The notes beneath the pieces were generated by a model that saw only the letters and a list, made by a program, of their open reading frames with translations, was not told where the DNA came from and searched no databases. From Pseudomonas sp. BCA17 (lineage in GTDB: Bacteria; Pseudomonadota; Gammaproteobacteria; Pseudomonadales; Pseudomonadaceae): DNA of 64,000 nucleotides. Within the stretch, counting starts at the first letter, position 1. The number at the start of each line of letters is the position of its first letter. Positions 54,387-63,883 of the stretch are shown piece by piece. The stretch covers positions 124,001-188,000 of the forward strand of contig NZ_SGWI01000001.1 in assembly GCF_004519405.1 (NCBI RefSeq), given 5' to 3'. A program made the translations under genes and the position numbers.

Positions 54387-55723
54387 GCATGAAGTCAGTG
54401 TTCATCGCCTTGCTGTTGGCCTGCGGCAGTGCCCAAGCGGCCATGGGGCCGTTCGATGTGTACGAACAGGCCCTGCGTAACGACCCGGTATTCCTCGGCG
54501 CGATCAAGGAGCGCGACGCCGGGCTGGAAAACCGCACCATCGGCCGCGCCGGGCTGCTGCCGAGGCTGTCGTACAACTACAACAAGGGCCGTAACAACTC
54601 CGAGGCGCACCTGCCGGACGGGCGCGGCGGGTCTTATCGGGACGACCGCAACTACAACAGCTACGGCTCCACCTTCAGCCTGCAGCAACCGTTGTTCGAC
54701 TATGAAGCCTATGCCAACTACCGCAAGGGCGTGGCCCAGGCGCTGTTTGCCGACGAGAGTTTTCGCGACAAGAGCCAGGCGCTGCTGGTGCGGGTGTTGA
54801 GTTACTACACCCAGGCGCTGTTCGCCCAGGACCAGATCGACATTGCCCGCGCCAAGAAGAAGGCGTACGAGCAACAGTTCCAGCAGAACCAGCATCTGTT
54901 CCAGCAAGGCGAGGGCACGCGCACCGACATCCTGGAAGCCGAGTCGCGTTATGAACTGGCCACCGCCGAGGAGATTCAGGCACTCGACGAACAGGACGCA
55001 TCCCTGCGGGAACTGGGGGCATTGATCGGCGTGCAGAGCGTCGACATCCACGACCTGGCGCCGCTGAACCAGAGCTTCGCCGCCTTCACCTTGACCCCGG
55101 CCAACTACGACACCTGGCACGAACTGGCGATCAGCAATAACCCCACGCTCGCTTCCCAGCGCCAGGCCGTCGAGGTCGCGCACTATGAAGTGGAGCGCAA
55201 TCGCGCCGGGCATTTGCCGAAGATCACCGCGTATGCCAGCTCGCGCCGACAGGAGTCCGACAGCGGCAACACCTACAACCAGCGCTACGACACCAACACC
55301 ATCGGCGTCGAATTCAGCCTGCCGCTGTATGCCGGCGGCGCCGTCTCCGCGTCTACCCGCCAGGCCAACCGCGCCATGGAACAGGCCGAGTACGAGCTGG
55401 AAGGCAAGACCCGCGAAACCCTGATCGAGCTGCGCCGTCAGTTCAGCGCCTGCCTGTCGGGGGTGAGCAAGTTGCGCGCCTATCAGAAGGCCCTGGTTTC
55501 GGCTGAAGCGCTGGTGGTGTCGACCAAGCAGAGCATCCTCGGCGGTGAGCGGGTCAACCTCGATGCACTGAACGCCGAGCAGCAGTTGTATAGCACCCGT
55601 CGCGACCTGGCTCAGGCACGTTACGACTACCTGATGGCCTGGACCAAATTGCACTACTACGCCGGCAATTTGCGTGACACCGACCTGGCGAAAGTCGATG
55701 AGGCTTTCGGTCCGGTGAAATGA
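54383..55723 (+). CDS. aprF: Type I secretion outer membrane protein AprF
   Basis: Encodes 446 residues of the TolC family. The signal peptide is MSMKSVFIALLLACGSAQA; a second Met two codons later is an alternative start. Two repeated efflux-protein halves are visible (FDVYEQALRNDPVFLGAIKE and NNPTLASQRQAVEVAHYEVE). It forms the trimeric outer-membrane duct for the AprDE complex. It is the last exporter gene; pspA starts 30 nt later. Confidence 0.96.
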   Translation: MSMKSVFIALLLACGSAQAAMGPFDVYEQALRNDPVFLGAIKERDAGLENRTIGRAGLLPRLSYNYNKGRNNSEAHLPDGRGGSYRDDRNYNSYGSTFSLQQPLFDYEAYANYRKGVAQALFADESFRDKSQALLVRVLSYYTQALFAQDQIDIARAKKKAYEQQFQQNQHLFQQGEGTRTDILEAESRYELATAEEIQALDEQDASLRELGALIGVQSVDIHDLAPLNQSFAAFTLTPANYDTWHELAISNNPTLASQRQAVEVAHYEVERNRAGHLPKITAYASSRRQESDSGNTYNQRYDTNTIGVEFSLPLYAGGAVSASTRQANRAMEQAEYELEGKTRETLIELRRQFSACLSGVSKLRAYQKALVSAEALVVSTKQSILGGERVNLDALNAEQQLYSTRRDLAQARYDYLMAWTKLHYYAGNLRDTDLAKVDEAFGPVK

Positions 55724-55753
55724 GCGTCTATAAAAACAATAAGGATGGTTTAG

Positions 55754-58711
55754 ATGATCACCGATTCACCGCGTTTCAAACCCTTTACCGCAGGCTCTTT
55801 GCTGCTGTTGTCCGTTGCGGCACAGGCGGCCTACACCGAGACCGGCCAACCGGGTAACCCCGCCAGTTGGCGTACGGCCGAGTTCCAGAGTGACTGGGGG
55901 CTGGGGCGCATGAAGGCAGATGAAGCCTACGCCGCGGGTATCACCGGCAATGGGGTGAAAATCGGCGCCCTCGACTCGGGCTTCGATCCCAGCCACCCGG
56001 AAGCCGCCAAAGACCGCTTCCACCCGGTCACGGCCACCGGCACCTACGTCGATGGCAGCCCGTTCAGCACTACCGGTGCGCTCAACCCCAACAACGACTC
56101 CCACGGCACCCATGTCACCGGCACCATGGGCGCGGCCCGCGACGGCGTGGGCATGCACGGTGTGGCCTACAACGCGCAAATCTACGTGGGTAACACCAAC
56201 GCCAACGACAGCTTCCTGTTCGGCCCCAGCCCCGACCCCAAGTACTTCAAGACGGTGTACAACGCACTGGTCGATTCCGGCGTGCGGGCCATCAACAACA
56301 GTTGGGGCAGCCAGCCCAAGGATGTCAGCTACCAGACCCTCGGCGATCTGCACGCCGCGTACGCCCAGCATTACAACCAGGGGACCTGGCTGGATGCGGC
56401 GGCGGACGTGGCCAAGGCGGGCGTCATCAACGTGTTCAGTGCCGGTAACAGCGGTTATGCGAATGCCAGCGTGCGCTCGGCGCTGCCGTATTTCCAGCCG
56501 GAGCTGGAAGGGCATTGGCTTGCGGTGTCGGGGCTGGACAAGGCGAATAACCAGAAATACAACAAGTGCGGCATCGCCAAGTACTGGTGCATTTCCACCC
56601 CCGGCGCGCTGATCAATAGCACCATTCCCGACGGTGGCTACGGCGTGAAGTCCGGTACCTCGATGTCGGCGCCCCATGCCACGGGCGCGCTGGCATTGGT
56701 GATGGAGCGTTATCCCTACCTGACCAACGAACAAGCGTTGCAGGTGCTGTTGACCACCGCCACGCAGCTCGATGGCTCGATCACCCAGGCGCCCAACACC
56801 ACAGTGGGTTGGGGCGTGCCGGACCTGGGCCGGGCCATGCATGGGCCGGGGCAACTGCTGGGCGCGATGAACGTAAGCCTGGCGGCCGGGCAGGGTGATG
56901 TGTGGAGCAATGGCATCACCGACCAGGCGCTGATCCAGCGCCAGGCCGAAGACCGTGCCGAGCACGCAGCCTGGCAGCAAACGCTGCTCGACAGGGGTTG
57001 GCAAAACGGCGTGGCCGCCAATGCCAGCCAACAGGACAAGACGGACTACGCCATCGGCAAAGCGCGCGACCAGGCCGCCGCCAACCGAGTGTACGAGGGC
57101 AGCCTGATCAAATCCGGTGCCGGGCGGCTGCTGCTCAGCGGCGACAGCACCTATCGCGGCGCGACCACGGTCAACGGTGGCTTGCTGACGGTCAATGGTT
57201 CGCTGGCGTCGGCGGTGACCGTCAACGACAGCGCTACCCTCGGCGGCTCCGGGCGGATTGCCGCGTTGTCCGTCAATAACGGCGGCAGCGTGGCACCGGG
57301 CAACTCGGTGGGTACCTTGCAGGTGGCGGGGGATGTGAACCTGGGGGCCGGCTCTACGTACGCCGTGGAGCTGACACCTGCCGGCAGCGACCGCATTGTC
57401 GCGGGTGGTAAAGCCGTACTCGGCGGTGGCAACGTGACCCTGGCCCTGGAAAACAGTCCCACGTTGCTGAGCCAGAGCCAGGTACAAAGCCTGATCGGTC
57501 GCCAGTATTCCATCCTCCAGGCGGCGGGCGGTATCCAGGGGCAGTTCGGCCAGGTGCTGCCCAATTACCTGTTCCTGGGTGGCACACTCGACTACGCGGC
57601 CAACGGCGTGCAGTTGGATGTAGGCCGCAACAACGCCACGTTCGCCAGCGTGGCCGCCACCCGTAACCAGCGCAATGTCGCCGCTGCCGCCGAGCAATTG
57701 GGCGCAGGAAATCCGGTGTACGAAAGCGTGTTGCTGGCGGATTCGGCGGCCACGGCCCGGCAGGGCTTGCAGCAGCTGTCCGGCGAGATCTACCCGGCCA
57801 TCGGCGCGATGTTGATCAACGACAGCCTGCAATTGCGCGACGCTGTGGGCGAGCGCCTGCGGCATGTGCCGGTCACCGGTGAACGCAACCTGTGGATCAA
57901 GGCGCTGGGGGCCTGGGGCAAGACCGACAGCCGCAGCGAAACGGCAGGGGCGACCCGCTCCATCGGCGGCCTGCTGGCCGGTGCGGACGGCGCACTGGAT
58001 GAGCAGACCCGTATCGGCGTGGTCGCCGGTTACAGCGACAGTGGGTTGAACCTGGGCAACGGCACGCATTCATCGGCGTCCATCGACAGCTATCACTTGG
58101 GCGCATATGCCGGTCGGGAGCTGGGTGACTGGCGGGTCAGCGTCGGCGGCGCCTACAGCTGGCACCGTGGCGATGTGAAGCGGGACCTGCAATACGGTGC
58201 CGTCAGCGGCAAGCAAAAGACCAAGCTGGAGGCGCGCACGGCGCAGTTGTTCACCGAAGCGGCCTACCGCGTTCAGCTGCAACCCCTGGCACTGGAGCCG
58301 TTCGCCAACCTGGCTTATGTGCATCTGGACAGTGACGCCTTCCATGAAAAAGGCGATGCCGCCGCGCTGGAGCGCGGCAGCGATCGGCGTGACGCGGTGC
58401 TTAGCACCCTGGGTATGCGCGCGCTGAAAACCCTGCCGCTGAACGATCACCAGCAACTGGAACTCTCTGGCTCGCTGGGCTGGCAGCACAGCCTCACCGC
58501 TGTGCAATCCGAAGAACACCTGGCGTTTGTCGCCGGCGGGCCGTCATTCGCCGTGGGCAGTTCGCCGCTGCTGCGGGACGCGGCGCTGGTCGGCGTGCAG
58601 GCCAGCCTGGCGTTGAGCCCGTCGACGCGGGTCAACCTGGATTACACCGGCCAACTGGGGGGGCGGGAGACAACCCAGGGCGTGGGTTTGAGCCTCAATT
58701 GGCAGTTCTAA
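55754..58711 (+). CDS. pspA: Autotransporter subtilisin-like serine protease PspA
   Basis: Encodes 985 residues. Signal peptide to about residue 25, then an S8 protease domain: Asp74 (GALDSGFDP), His117 (SHGTHVTG) and Ser303 (GTSMSAPHATG). A passenger stalk with an autotransporter-associated repeat (GGLLTVNGSLASAVTVNDSA) follows, then the C-terminal translocator barrel (about 715-985) ending NWQF with the terminal aromatic residue. It is self-exporting by type V secretion, so independent of AprDEF. Ribosome site AAGGATGG. Confidence 0.94.
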   Translation: MITDSPRFKPFTAGSLLLLSVAAQAAYTETGQPGNPASWRTAEFQSDWGLGRMKADEAYAAGITGNGVKIGALDSGFDPSHPEAAKDRFHPVTATGTYVDGSPFSTTGALNPNNDSHGTHVTGTMGAARDGVGMHGVAYNAQIYVGNTNANDSFLFGPSPDPKYFKTVYNALVDSGVRAINNSWGSQPKDVSYQTLGDLHAAYAQHYNQGTWLDAAADVAKAGVINVFSAGNSGYANASVRSALPYFQPELEGHWLAVSGLDKANNQKYNKCGIAKYWCISTPGALINSTIPDGGYGVKSGTSMSAPHATGALALVMERYPYLTNEQALQVLLTTATQLDGSITQAPNTTVGWGVPDLGRAMHGPGQLLGAMNVSLAAGQGDVWSNGITDQALIQRQAEDRAEHAAWQQTLLDRGWQNGVAANASQQDKTDYAIGKARDQAAANRVYEGSLIKSGAGRLLLSGDSTYRGATTVNGGLLTVNGSLASAVTVNDSATLGGSGRIAALSVNNGGSVAPGNSVGTLQVAGDVNLGAGSTYAVELTPAGSDRIVAGGKAVLGGGNVTLALENSPTLLSQSQVQSLIGRQYSILQAAGGIQGQFGQVLPNYLFLGGTLDYAANGVQLDVGRNNATFASVAATRNQRNVAAAAEQLGAGNPVYESVLLADSAATARQGLQQLSGEIYPAIGAMLINDSLQLRDAVGERLRHVPVTGERNLWIKALGAWGKTDSRSETAGATRSIGGLLAGADGALDEQTRIGVVAGYSDSGLNLGNGTHSSASIDSYHLGAYAGRELGDWRVSVGGAYSWHRGDVKRDLQYGAVSGKQKTKLEARTAQLFTEAAYRVQLQPLALEPFANLAYVHLDSDAFHEKGDAAALERGSDRRDAVLSTLGMRALKTLPLNDHQQLELSGSLGWQHSLTAVQSEEHLAFVAGGPSFAVGSSPLLRDAALVGVQASLALSPSTRVNLDYTGQLGGRETTQGVGLSLNWQF

Positions 58712-58798
58712 GCCCACCACAGATCAAAAAATGTGGGAGGCAACAGGCAACGATCTGATTTCCAGAAAAGTGCACTAAGAAAACTAAGGAAGGTCACC

Positions 58799-61700
58799 GT
58801 GAACAAACGAATCATCGCCACTCACACAGCCCCGGGCTACCCGCTCAAGGCGTTGAGCCGCGTGCCATACGGCGCGTTGCTGTGCTGCCTGGCAAGCCTG
58901 GGAACCGCCCAGGCCGCACCCTATGTGGAAACCGGCAAGTCGGGCGACGCCGCCAGTTGGCGCAGCAACGAGTTCAAGGCCGACTGGGGCCTGGGCGCCA
59001 TACAGGCCGACAGCGCCTATGCCGCCGGTTACACCGGCAAGGGCGTCAAGCTGGGGATTTTCGATCAGCCGGTGTATGCCCAGCACCCGGAATTCGCCAG
59101 CCCCGGCAAAGTGGTGACGATTGTCACCGAGGGCATCCGCCAGTACACCGACCCGTACATTCCGGTGAAGGCGGGCGACGCGTTCCGCTATGACGGCACG
59201 CCGTCCCAGGATTCCAACGGCAAGCTAGGTAACCACGGTACCCATGTCGGCGGCATTGCCGCGGGTAACCGCGATGGCGGGCCGATGCACGGCGTGGCGT
59301 TCAACGCGCAGATCCTCAGCGCCGAAAACGGTGACCCGGGCCCTGAAGACGGCATTATCCTCGGCAACGATGGCGCGGTGTACAAGGCCGGTTGGGATGG
59401 GCTGGTGGCCAGCGGTGCGCGGATCATCAACAACAGTTGGGGGATCGGCATCGGTGCGCAATACGCCAAGGGTGGCCGTGATCCGGCGTTCCCGAATTTC
59501 ACCGTCAACGAAGCTCAGGCGCAGTTTGACACTATCCGGCCGATCCTCGGCACACTGGCCGGGGGGGCTTATCAAGGGGCAATCGATGCGGCTCGCAGCG
59601 GTGTGCTGACCATCTTCGCCGCCGGTAACGACTACAACCGCAACAACCCGGATGCGATGTCGGGCCTGGCGTACTTTGTACCGGAAATCGCGCCGAACTG
59701 GCTGTCGGTGGCGGCGTTGCAGCAAAACCCGGATACCACGAGTTCCACACCCTATGTGATCAGTACGTTCTCGTCACGCTGTGGCTATGCGGCAAGTTTC
59801 TGCGTATCGGCGCCGGGTACCAAAATCTTCAGTTCGATCATCAACGGCACCAACCTGGACAACCTCACCACCGACTGGGCCAACAAGAATGGCACCTCCA
59901 TGGCCGCGCCCCATGTTGCCGGTGCGGCGGCGGTGCTGATGGAGCGCTTCCCGTACATGAGCGGCGAGCAGGTCTCCACCGTGCTGAAAACCACCGCCAC
60001 CGACCTCGGCGCGCCGGGCATCGATTCGCTGTATGGCTGGGGCATGATCAACCTGGGCAAGGCGGTCAACGGGCCGGGCATGTTCATCACGGCCGAGGAT
60101 ATTCCCGCCGAGTTCCGTATCAATGGGGCCTATGGCAATGGGCAGTTTGTAGCCGACCTGCCGGGTGTCGGTGCGGTGGTGGATGCCGGTAAACCCACCC
60201 AGCGCTTGTGCACCGATATACATTGCGGGCGAGATGTGTGGAGCAATGACATCTCGGGCCATGGCGGCCTGACCAAGCAGGGCATTGGTACGCTGGTGCT
60301 GACCGGCACCAATACGTACAGCGGCCCGACCCTGGTCAATCAAGGCTTGCTGGCGATCAACGGCTCGCTGACTTCCGACGTCAGCGTCAGCCAGGGCGGC
60401 GTTGTCGGCGGTTCGGGGCGTATCGGCTCGCTGGCCGTGAAAAACGGCGGCACCGTGGCGCCGGGCAACTCCATCGGCACCCTGAATGTGGCGGGCAATG
60501 TCACCTTCGACGCTGGCTCGACGTATGCGGTGGAGTTGTCGCCAACCAGCAGTGACCGCATTGTCGCCGGTGGCACGGCCACGCTCAATGGCGCCACCGT
60601 GACCCTGGCCCTGGAAAACAGCCCGACCTTGTTGAGTGCGGCGCAGGCCGACAGCCTGATCGGCCGCCAGTACAACATCCTGCAAGCCGCCGGTGGTGTG
60701 ACCGGTGCCTTCGGTGCGGTACTGCCCAACTACCTGTTTATCGGCGGCACCTTGAACTATGCCGCCACCGGTGTGCAGCTGGACGTGGCACGCACCAACA
60801 GCTTCGCCAGCGTCGCCACCACCCCCAACCAACGTGCGGTGGCTGTGGCTGCCGAGCAATTGGGGGCGGGCAATGCGGTGTATGAAAGCCTGCTGTTGGC
60901 ACCCAACGCCGCCTCGGCACAAGGTGCCTTCCAGCAACTGAGCGGCGAGATCTACCCGGCCCTGCAAAGTGCGCTGATCAACGACAGCCGCTACGTGCGT
61001 GAAGCCGTGGGCGAGCGCCTGCGTAACGGCGAGATGGGCGCCAGCAGCAATACCCTCGACAGCCGTGGCAACGTGTGGGTCAAGGCGCTGGGTGCGTGGG
61101 GCAAGACCGACAGCCGCAGCGACACGGCGGGCTACACCACCTCTATCGGCGGCATGCTCGCCGGGGTGGATGGCGCACTGGACGAGTCAACCCGTATCGG
61201 TGTGGTCGCCGGCTACAGCGACACCTCGCTGAACATGGGCAACGACACCCACAGCCGCGCCTCGGTCGACAGCTACCACTTGGGCGCTTATGCCGGGCAT
61301 GAAATCGGCGCCCTGCGCCTGAGCGGCGGCGCGGCGTACAGCTGGCATCGCGCCGATGTGAAGCGTGACCTGCAATACGGCGACGTTTCCGGCAAGCAGA
61401 AAGCCAAGGTCGACGCCCGCAGTACCCAGGTGTTCGGCGAAGCGGCGTACCGCGTCAACCTGCAACCGCTGGCCCTGGAGCCGTTCGCCAACCTGGCCTA
61501 CGTGCACCTGGACACCGATGGCTTTACCGAAAAGGGCGATGCCGCCGCGTTGAAAGGCCGCGACGACAGCCGTGACGTGGTGTTGAGCACCTTGGGCGCG
61601 CGTGCCTTGAAGACCCTCAACCTGAATGATCACCAGCAACTGGAACTGTCCGGTACCCTGGGCTGGCAGCACAACCTGAGCCGCGTGGGTTCCGAGCAGC

Positions 61701-61894
61701 ACCTGGCATTTGCCTCGGGTGGCCCGTCGTTTGCGGTGCAAAGTGCGCCAATGGTGCGTGATGCAGCGCTGGTGGGGGCACGCGCCAGCCTGGCGTTGAG
61801 CAAGGACGCACGGTTGAACTTTGATTACAACGGCCTGCTGGCCAGCAAGGAGAAAGTCCACGGTGTCGGCTTGAGCCTCGACTGGGCGTTCTAA
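58799..61894 (+). CDS. pspB: Autotransporter subtilisin-like serine protease PspB
   Basis: Encodes 1031 residues from the GTG at 58799, which has AGGAAGGT upstream and gives an extended signal peptide (about 50 residues, ending AQAA). Catalytic residues: Asp89 in GIFDQPVYA (the usual D-S/T-G is D-Q-P here), His146 (NHGTHVGG) and Ser367 (GTSMAAPHVAG). A Cys-containing insert (RLCTDIHCGRDVW) follows the protease domain, then the passenger stalk and a translocator barrel ending LDWAF. The last 550 residues are very similar to PspA, pointing to tandem duplication. Confidence 0.93.
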   Translation: MNKRIIATHTAPGYPLKALSRVPYGALLCCLASLGTAQAAPYVETGKSGDAASWRSNEFKADWGLGAIQADSAYAAGYTGKGVKLGIFDQPVYAQHPEFASPGKVVTIVTEGIRQYTDPYIPVKAGDAFRYDGTPSQDSNGKLGNHGTHVGGIAAGNRDGGPMHGVAFNAQILSAENGDPGPEDGIILGNDGAVYKAGWDGLVASGARIINNSWGIGIGAQYAKGGRDPAFPNFTVNEAQAQFDTIRPILGTLAGGAYQGAIDAARSGVLTIFAAGNDYNRNNPDAMSGLAYFVPEIAPNWLSVAALQQNPDTTSSTPYVISTFSSRCGYAASFCVSAPGTKIFSSIINGTNLDNLTTDWANKNGTSMAAPHVAGAAAVLMERFPYMSGEQVSTVLKTTATDLGAPGIDSLYGWGMINLGKAVNGPGMFITAEDIPAEFRINGAYGNGQFVADLPGVGAVVDAGKPTQRLCTDIHCGRDVWSNDISGHGGLTKQGIGTLVLTGTNTYSGPTLVNQGLLAINGSLTSDVSVSQGGVVGGSGRIGSLAVKNGGTVAPGNSIGTLNVAGNVTFDAGSTYAVELSPTSSDRIVAGGTATLNGATVTLALENSPTLLSAAQADSLIGRQYNILQAAGGVTGAFGAVLPNYLFIGGTLNYAATGVQLDVARTNSFASVATTPNQRAVAVAAEQLGAGNAVYESLLLAPNAASAQGAFQQLSGEIYPALQSALINDSRYVREAVGERLRNGEMGASSNTLDSRGNVWVKALGAWGKTDSRSDTAGYTTSIGGMLAGVDGALDESTRIGVVAGYSDTSLNMGNDTHSRASVDSYHLGAYAGHEIGALRLSGGAAYSWHRADVKRDLQYGDVSGKQKAKVDARSTQVFGEAAYRVNLQPLALEPFANLAYVHLDTDGFTEKGDAAALKGRDDSRDVVLSTLGARALKTLNLNDHQQLELSGTLGWQHNLSRVGSEQHLAFASGGPSFAVQSAPMVRDAALVGARASLALSKDARLNFDYNGLLASKEKVHGVGLSLDWAF

Positions 61895-61902
61895 AGGTTT
61901 CA

Positions 61903-61954
61903 CCCCTCGCGGGGCGGTGGTGGGCCTGCGTGCTTACCACCGCCCCGCGAGGGG
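61903..61954 (+). terminator. Large perfect hairpin between pspB and lipA
   Basis: CCCCTCGCGGGGCGGTGGT (61903-61921) pairs over 19 bases with ACCACCGCCCCGCGAGGGG (61936-61954), loop 14 nt. It is followed by TTACAGG rather than a T-run. It could terminate most pspB transcripts or act as an attenuator for the lipase gene. Confidence 0.75.
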
Positions 61955-62005
61955 TTACAGGTGTATTGGCTTTCTCTACAAATCCAACAACAGAGAGGCA
62001 TTACC

Positions 62006-63436
62006 ATGGGTATCTTTGACTATAAAAACCTCGGTACCGAGGGCTCCAAAGCGCTGTTTGCCGACGCCTTGGCGATCACGCTGTATTCCTATCACAATCT
62101 GGATAACGGCTTTGCCGTGGGCTACCAGCACAATGGCTTTGGCCTCGGCCTGCCGGCCACACTGGTCACTGCAGTGCTGGGCAGTACGGATTCGCAAGGC
62201 GTGATTCCCGGCATCCCCTGGAACCCTGACTCGGAAAAAGCCGCCCTTGAAGCCGTGCAAAAAGCCGGCTGGACGCCTATCAGCGCCAGCACCCTGGGCT
62301 ACGGCGGCAAGGTCGATTCCCGCGGCACGTTCTTCGGCGAAAAGGCCGGCTACACCACGGCCCAGGTCGAGGTGCTGGGCAAGCACGATGACACCGGTAA
62401 GTTGCTGGAAATCGGCATCAGTTTTCGCGGCACATCGGGGCCACGGGAGCACTTGATCAGTGACTCCATCGGCGACCTGATCAGCGATCTGCTCGCTGCC
62501 CTGGGACCCAAGGATTATGCAAAGAACTACGCCGGCGAAGCATTCGGCAGCTTGCTCAAGAACGTCGCCGACTATGCCGGCGCCCACGGCCTGACGGGCC
62601 AGGACGTGTTGGTCAGCGGCCACAGCCTCGGCGGGTTGGCGGTCAACAGCATGGCGGACCTGAGCAACAGCCGATGGGCGGGCTTCTACAAGGACGCCAA
62701 CTACGTGGCGTATGCCTCGCCGACCCAGAGCGCCGGGGACAAGGTGCTCAATATCGGCTATGAGAACGACCCGGTGTTCCGTGCCCTGGACGGCTCATCC
62801 TTCAACCTGTCCTCCTTGGGCGTGCACGACAAGCCCCATGAGTCGACCACCGACAATATCGTCAACTTCAACGACCATTACGCCTCGACGTTGTGGAACG
62901 TACTGCCGTTCTCCATCGTCAACCTGCCGACCTGGCTCTCCCATTTGCCCTTCGGCTATGGCGATGGCATGACCCGCATCCTCGAATCCGGCTTCTATAA
63001 GCAGATGACCCGCGACTCTACGGTGATCGTCGCCAATCTGTCCGACCCGGCACGGGCCAACACCTGGGTACAGGACCTCAACCGCAATGCCGAGACCCAC
63101 AAGGGCAACACGTTCATCATCGGCAGTGACGGCAACGACCTGATCCAGGGTGGCAAGGGCGCCGACTTTATCGAAGGCGGCAAGGGCAATGACACCCTCC
63201 GTGACAACAGTGGGCATAACACCTTTTTGTTCAGCGGCCACTTCGGCAATGACCGGGTGATCGGCTACCAGCCCACGGACAAGCTGGTGTTCAAGGACGT
63301 GGAAGGCAGCACCGACCTGCGTGACCATGCCAAAGTGGTCGGCGCGGACACGGTGCTCAGCTTTGGCGCCGACTCGGTGACCCTGGTCGGCGTCGGGCAT
63401 GGCGGCCTATGGACGGACGGCGTCAGCATCGGCTGA
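62006..63436 (+). CDS. lipA: RTX lipase (TliA-type)
   Basis: Encodes 476 residues, the exact length of P. fluorescens TliA. Start ATG 62006 with AGAGAGG upstream. Catalytic triad: Ser207 in GHSLGG, Asp255 (YENDP) and His313 (LSHLPF), the positions reported for TliA. RTX calcium repeats run from about residue 373 (GSDGNDLIQGGKGADFIEGG). There is no signal peptide; the C-terminal signal directs export through AprDEF. It hydrolyses triacylglycerols and is a classic heat-stable dairy spoilage enzyme. Confidence 0.96.
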   Translation: MGIFDYKNLGTEGSKALFADALAITLYSYHNLDNGFAVGYQHNGFGLGLPATLVTAVLGSTDSQGVIPGIPWNPDSEKAALEAVQKAGWTPISASTLGYGGKVDSRGTFFGEKAGYTTAQVEVLGKHDDTGKLLEIGISFRGTSGPREHLISDSIGDLISDLLAALGPKDYAKNYAGEAFGSLLKNVADYAGAHGLTGQDVLVSGHSLGGLAVNSMADLSNSRWAGFYKDANYVAYASPTQSAGDKVLNIGYENDPVFRALDGSSFNLSSLGVHDKPHESTTDNIVNFNDHYASTLWNVLPFSIVNLPTWLSHLPFGYGDGMTRILESGFYKQMTRDSTVIVANLSDPARANTWVQDLNRNAETHKGNTFIIGSDGNDLIQGGKGADFIEGGKGNDTLRDNSGHNTFLFSGHFGNDRVIGYQPTDKLVFKDVEGSTDLRDHAKVVGADTVLSFGADSVTLVGVGHGGLWTDGVSIG

Positions 63437-63703
63437 TCAACGCCAATGGTGCCTCCGCCAGCCGCCGTCCCAGTGCGGCCGGTGGGGGTAGCCATAACCG
63501 TAGTAGGGGTGCGGATAGTAGTAGGGCCGCGGGCCGTAGCCCCAATGCCCGTAATAGACCGGTGGCGGTGGAGGCGGCACTACGATCACCCGTGGTGCCT
63601 GACGGATGATGATGGTGTCGGCAAACGCCGGCGCACTCGCCAGGGCCGCCAGGGTCAAGGGAATAAGTAAAAGCGCGCGTACCGCTCGGGACATGCGTGC
63701 CAT
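63437..63703 (-). CDS. Secreted Pro/Tyr/His-rich protein
   Basis: Encodes 88 residues from the ATG at 63703 (GGAG 10 nt upstream). Signal peptide MARMSRAVRALLLIPLTLAA ending APAFA. The mature protein has a strand (DTIIIRQAPRVIVVPPPPPP) and a low-complexity Tyr/Gly/His/Trp tail (YPHPYYGYGYPHRPHW, ending WRRHHWR). It resembles small exported proteins of unknown role that sit in pairs in pseudomonads. The gene ends right at the lipase stop, tail to tail with no spacing. Confidence 0.72.
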   Translation of the reverse strand: MARMSRAVRALLLIPLTLAALASAPAFADTIIIRQAPRVIVVPPPPPPVYYGHWGYGPRPYYYPHPYYGYGYPHRPHWDGGWRRHHWR

Positions 63704-63883
63704 GGCCGTGGTTCTCCGTGCTGCCGCCCTCGAAGGTGAAGGCGGCTTATCGGTTAAACGCAGCGGCGTGGAAAATCCTTCGCTGAATAAATCTTTAACT
63801 TCCCGTCGCGACGGATCGGCCGGTGCACGCACGTTTAATGGTCAAGCGAGCCGTTTCGCGTGCTGACGTGGGAGGAATCGAAC

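Noticed and set aside
55766..58069. 767-codon open frame antisense to pspA
   Set aside because: Same shadow effect; the sense strand has a full subtilase triad and barrel, the antisense has no protein-like pattern.
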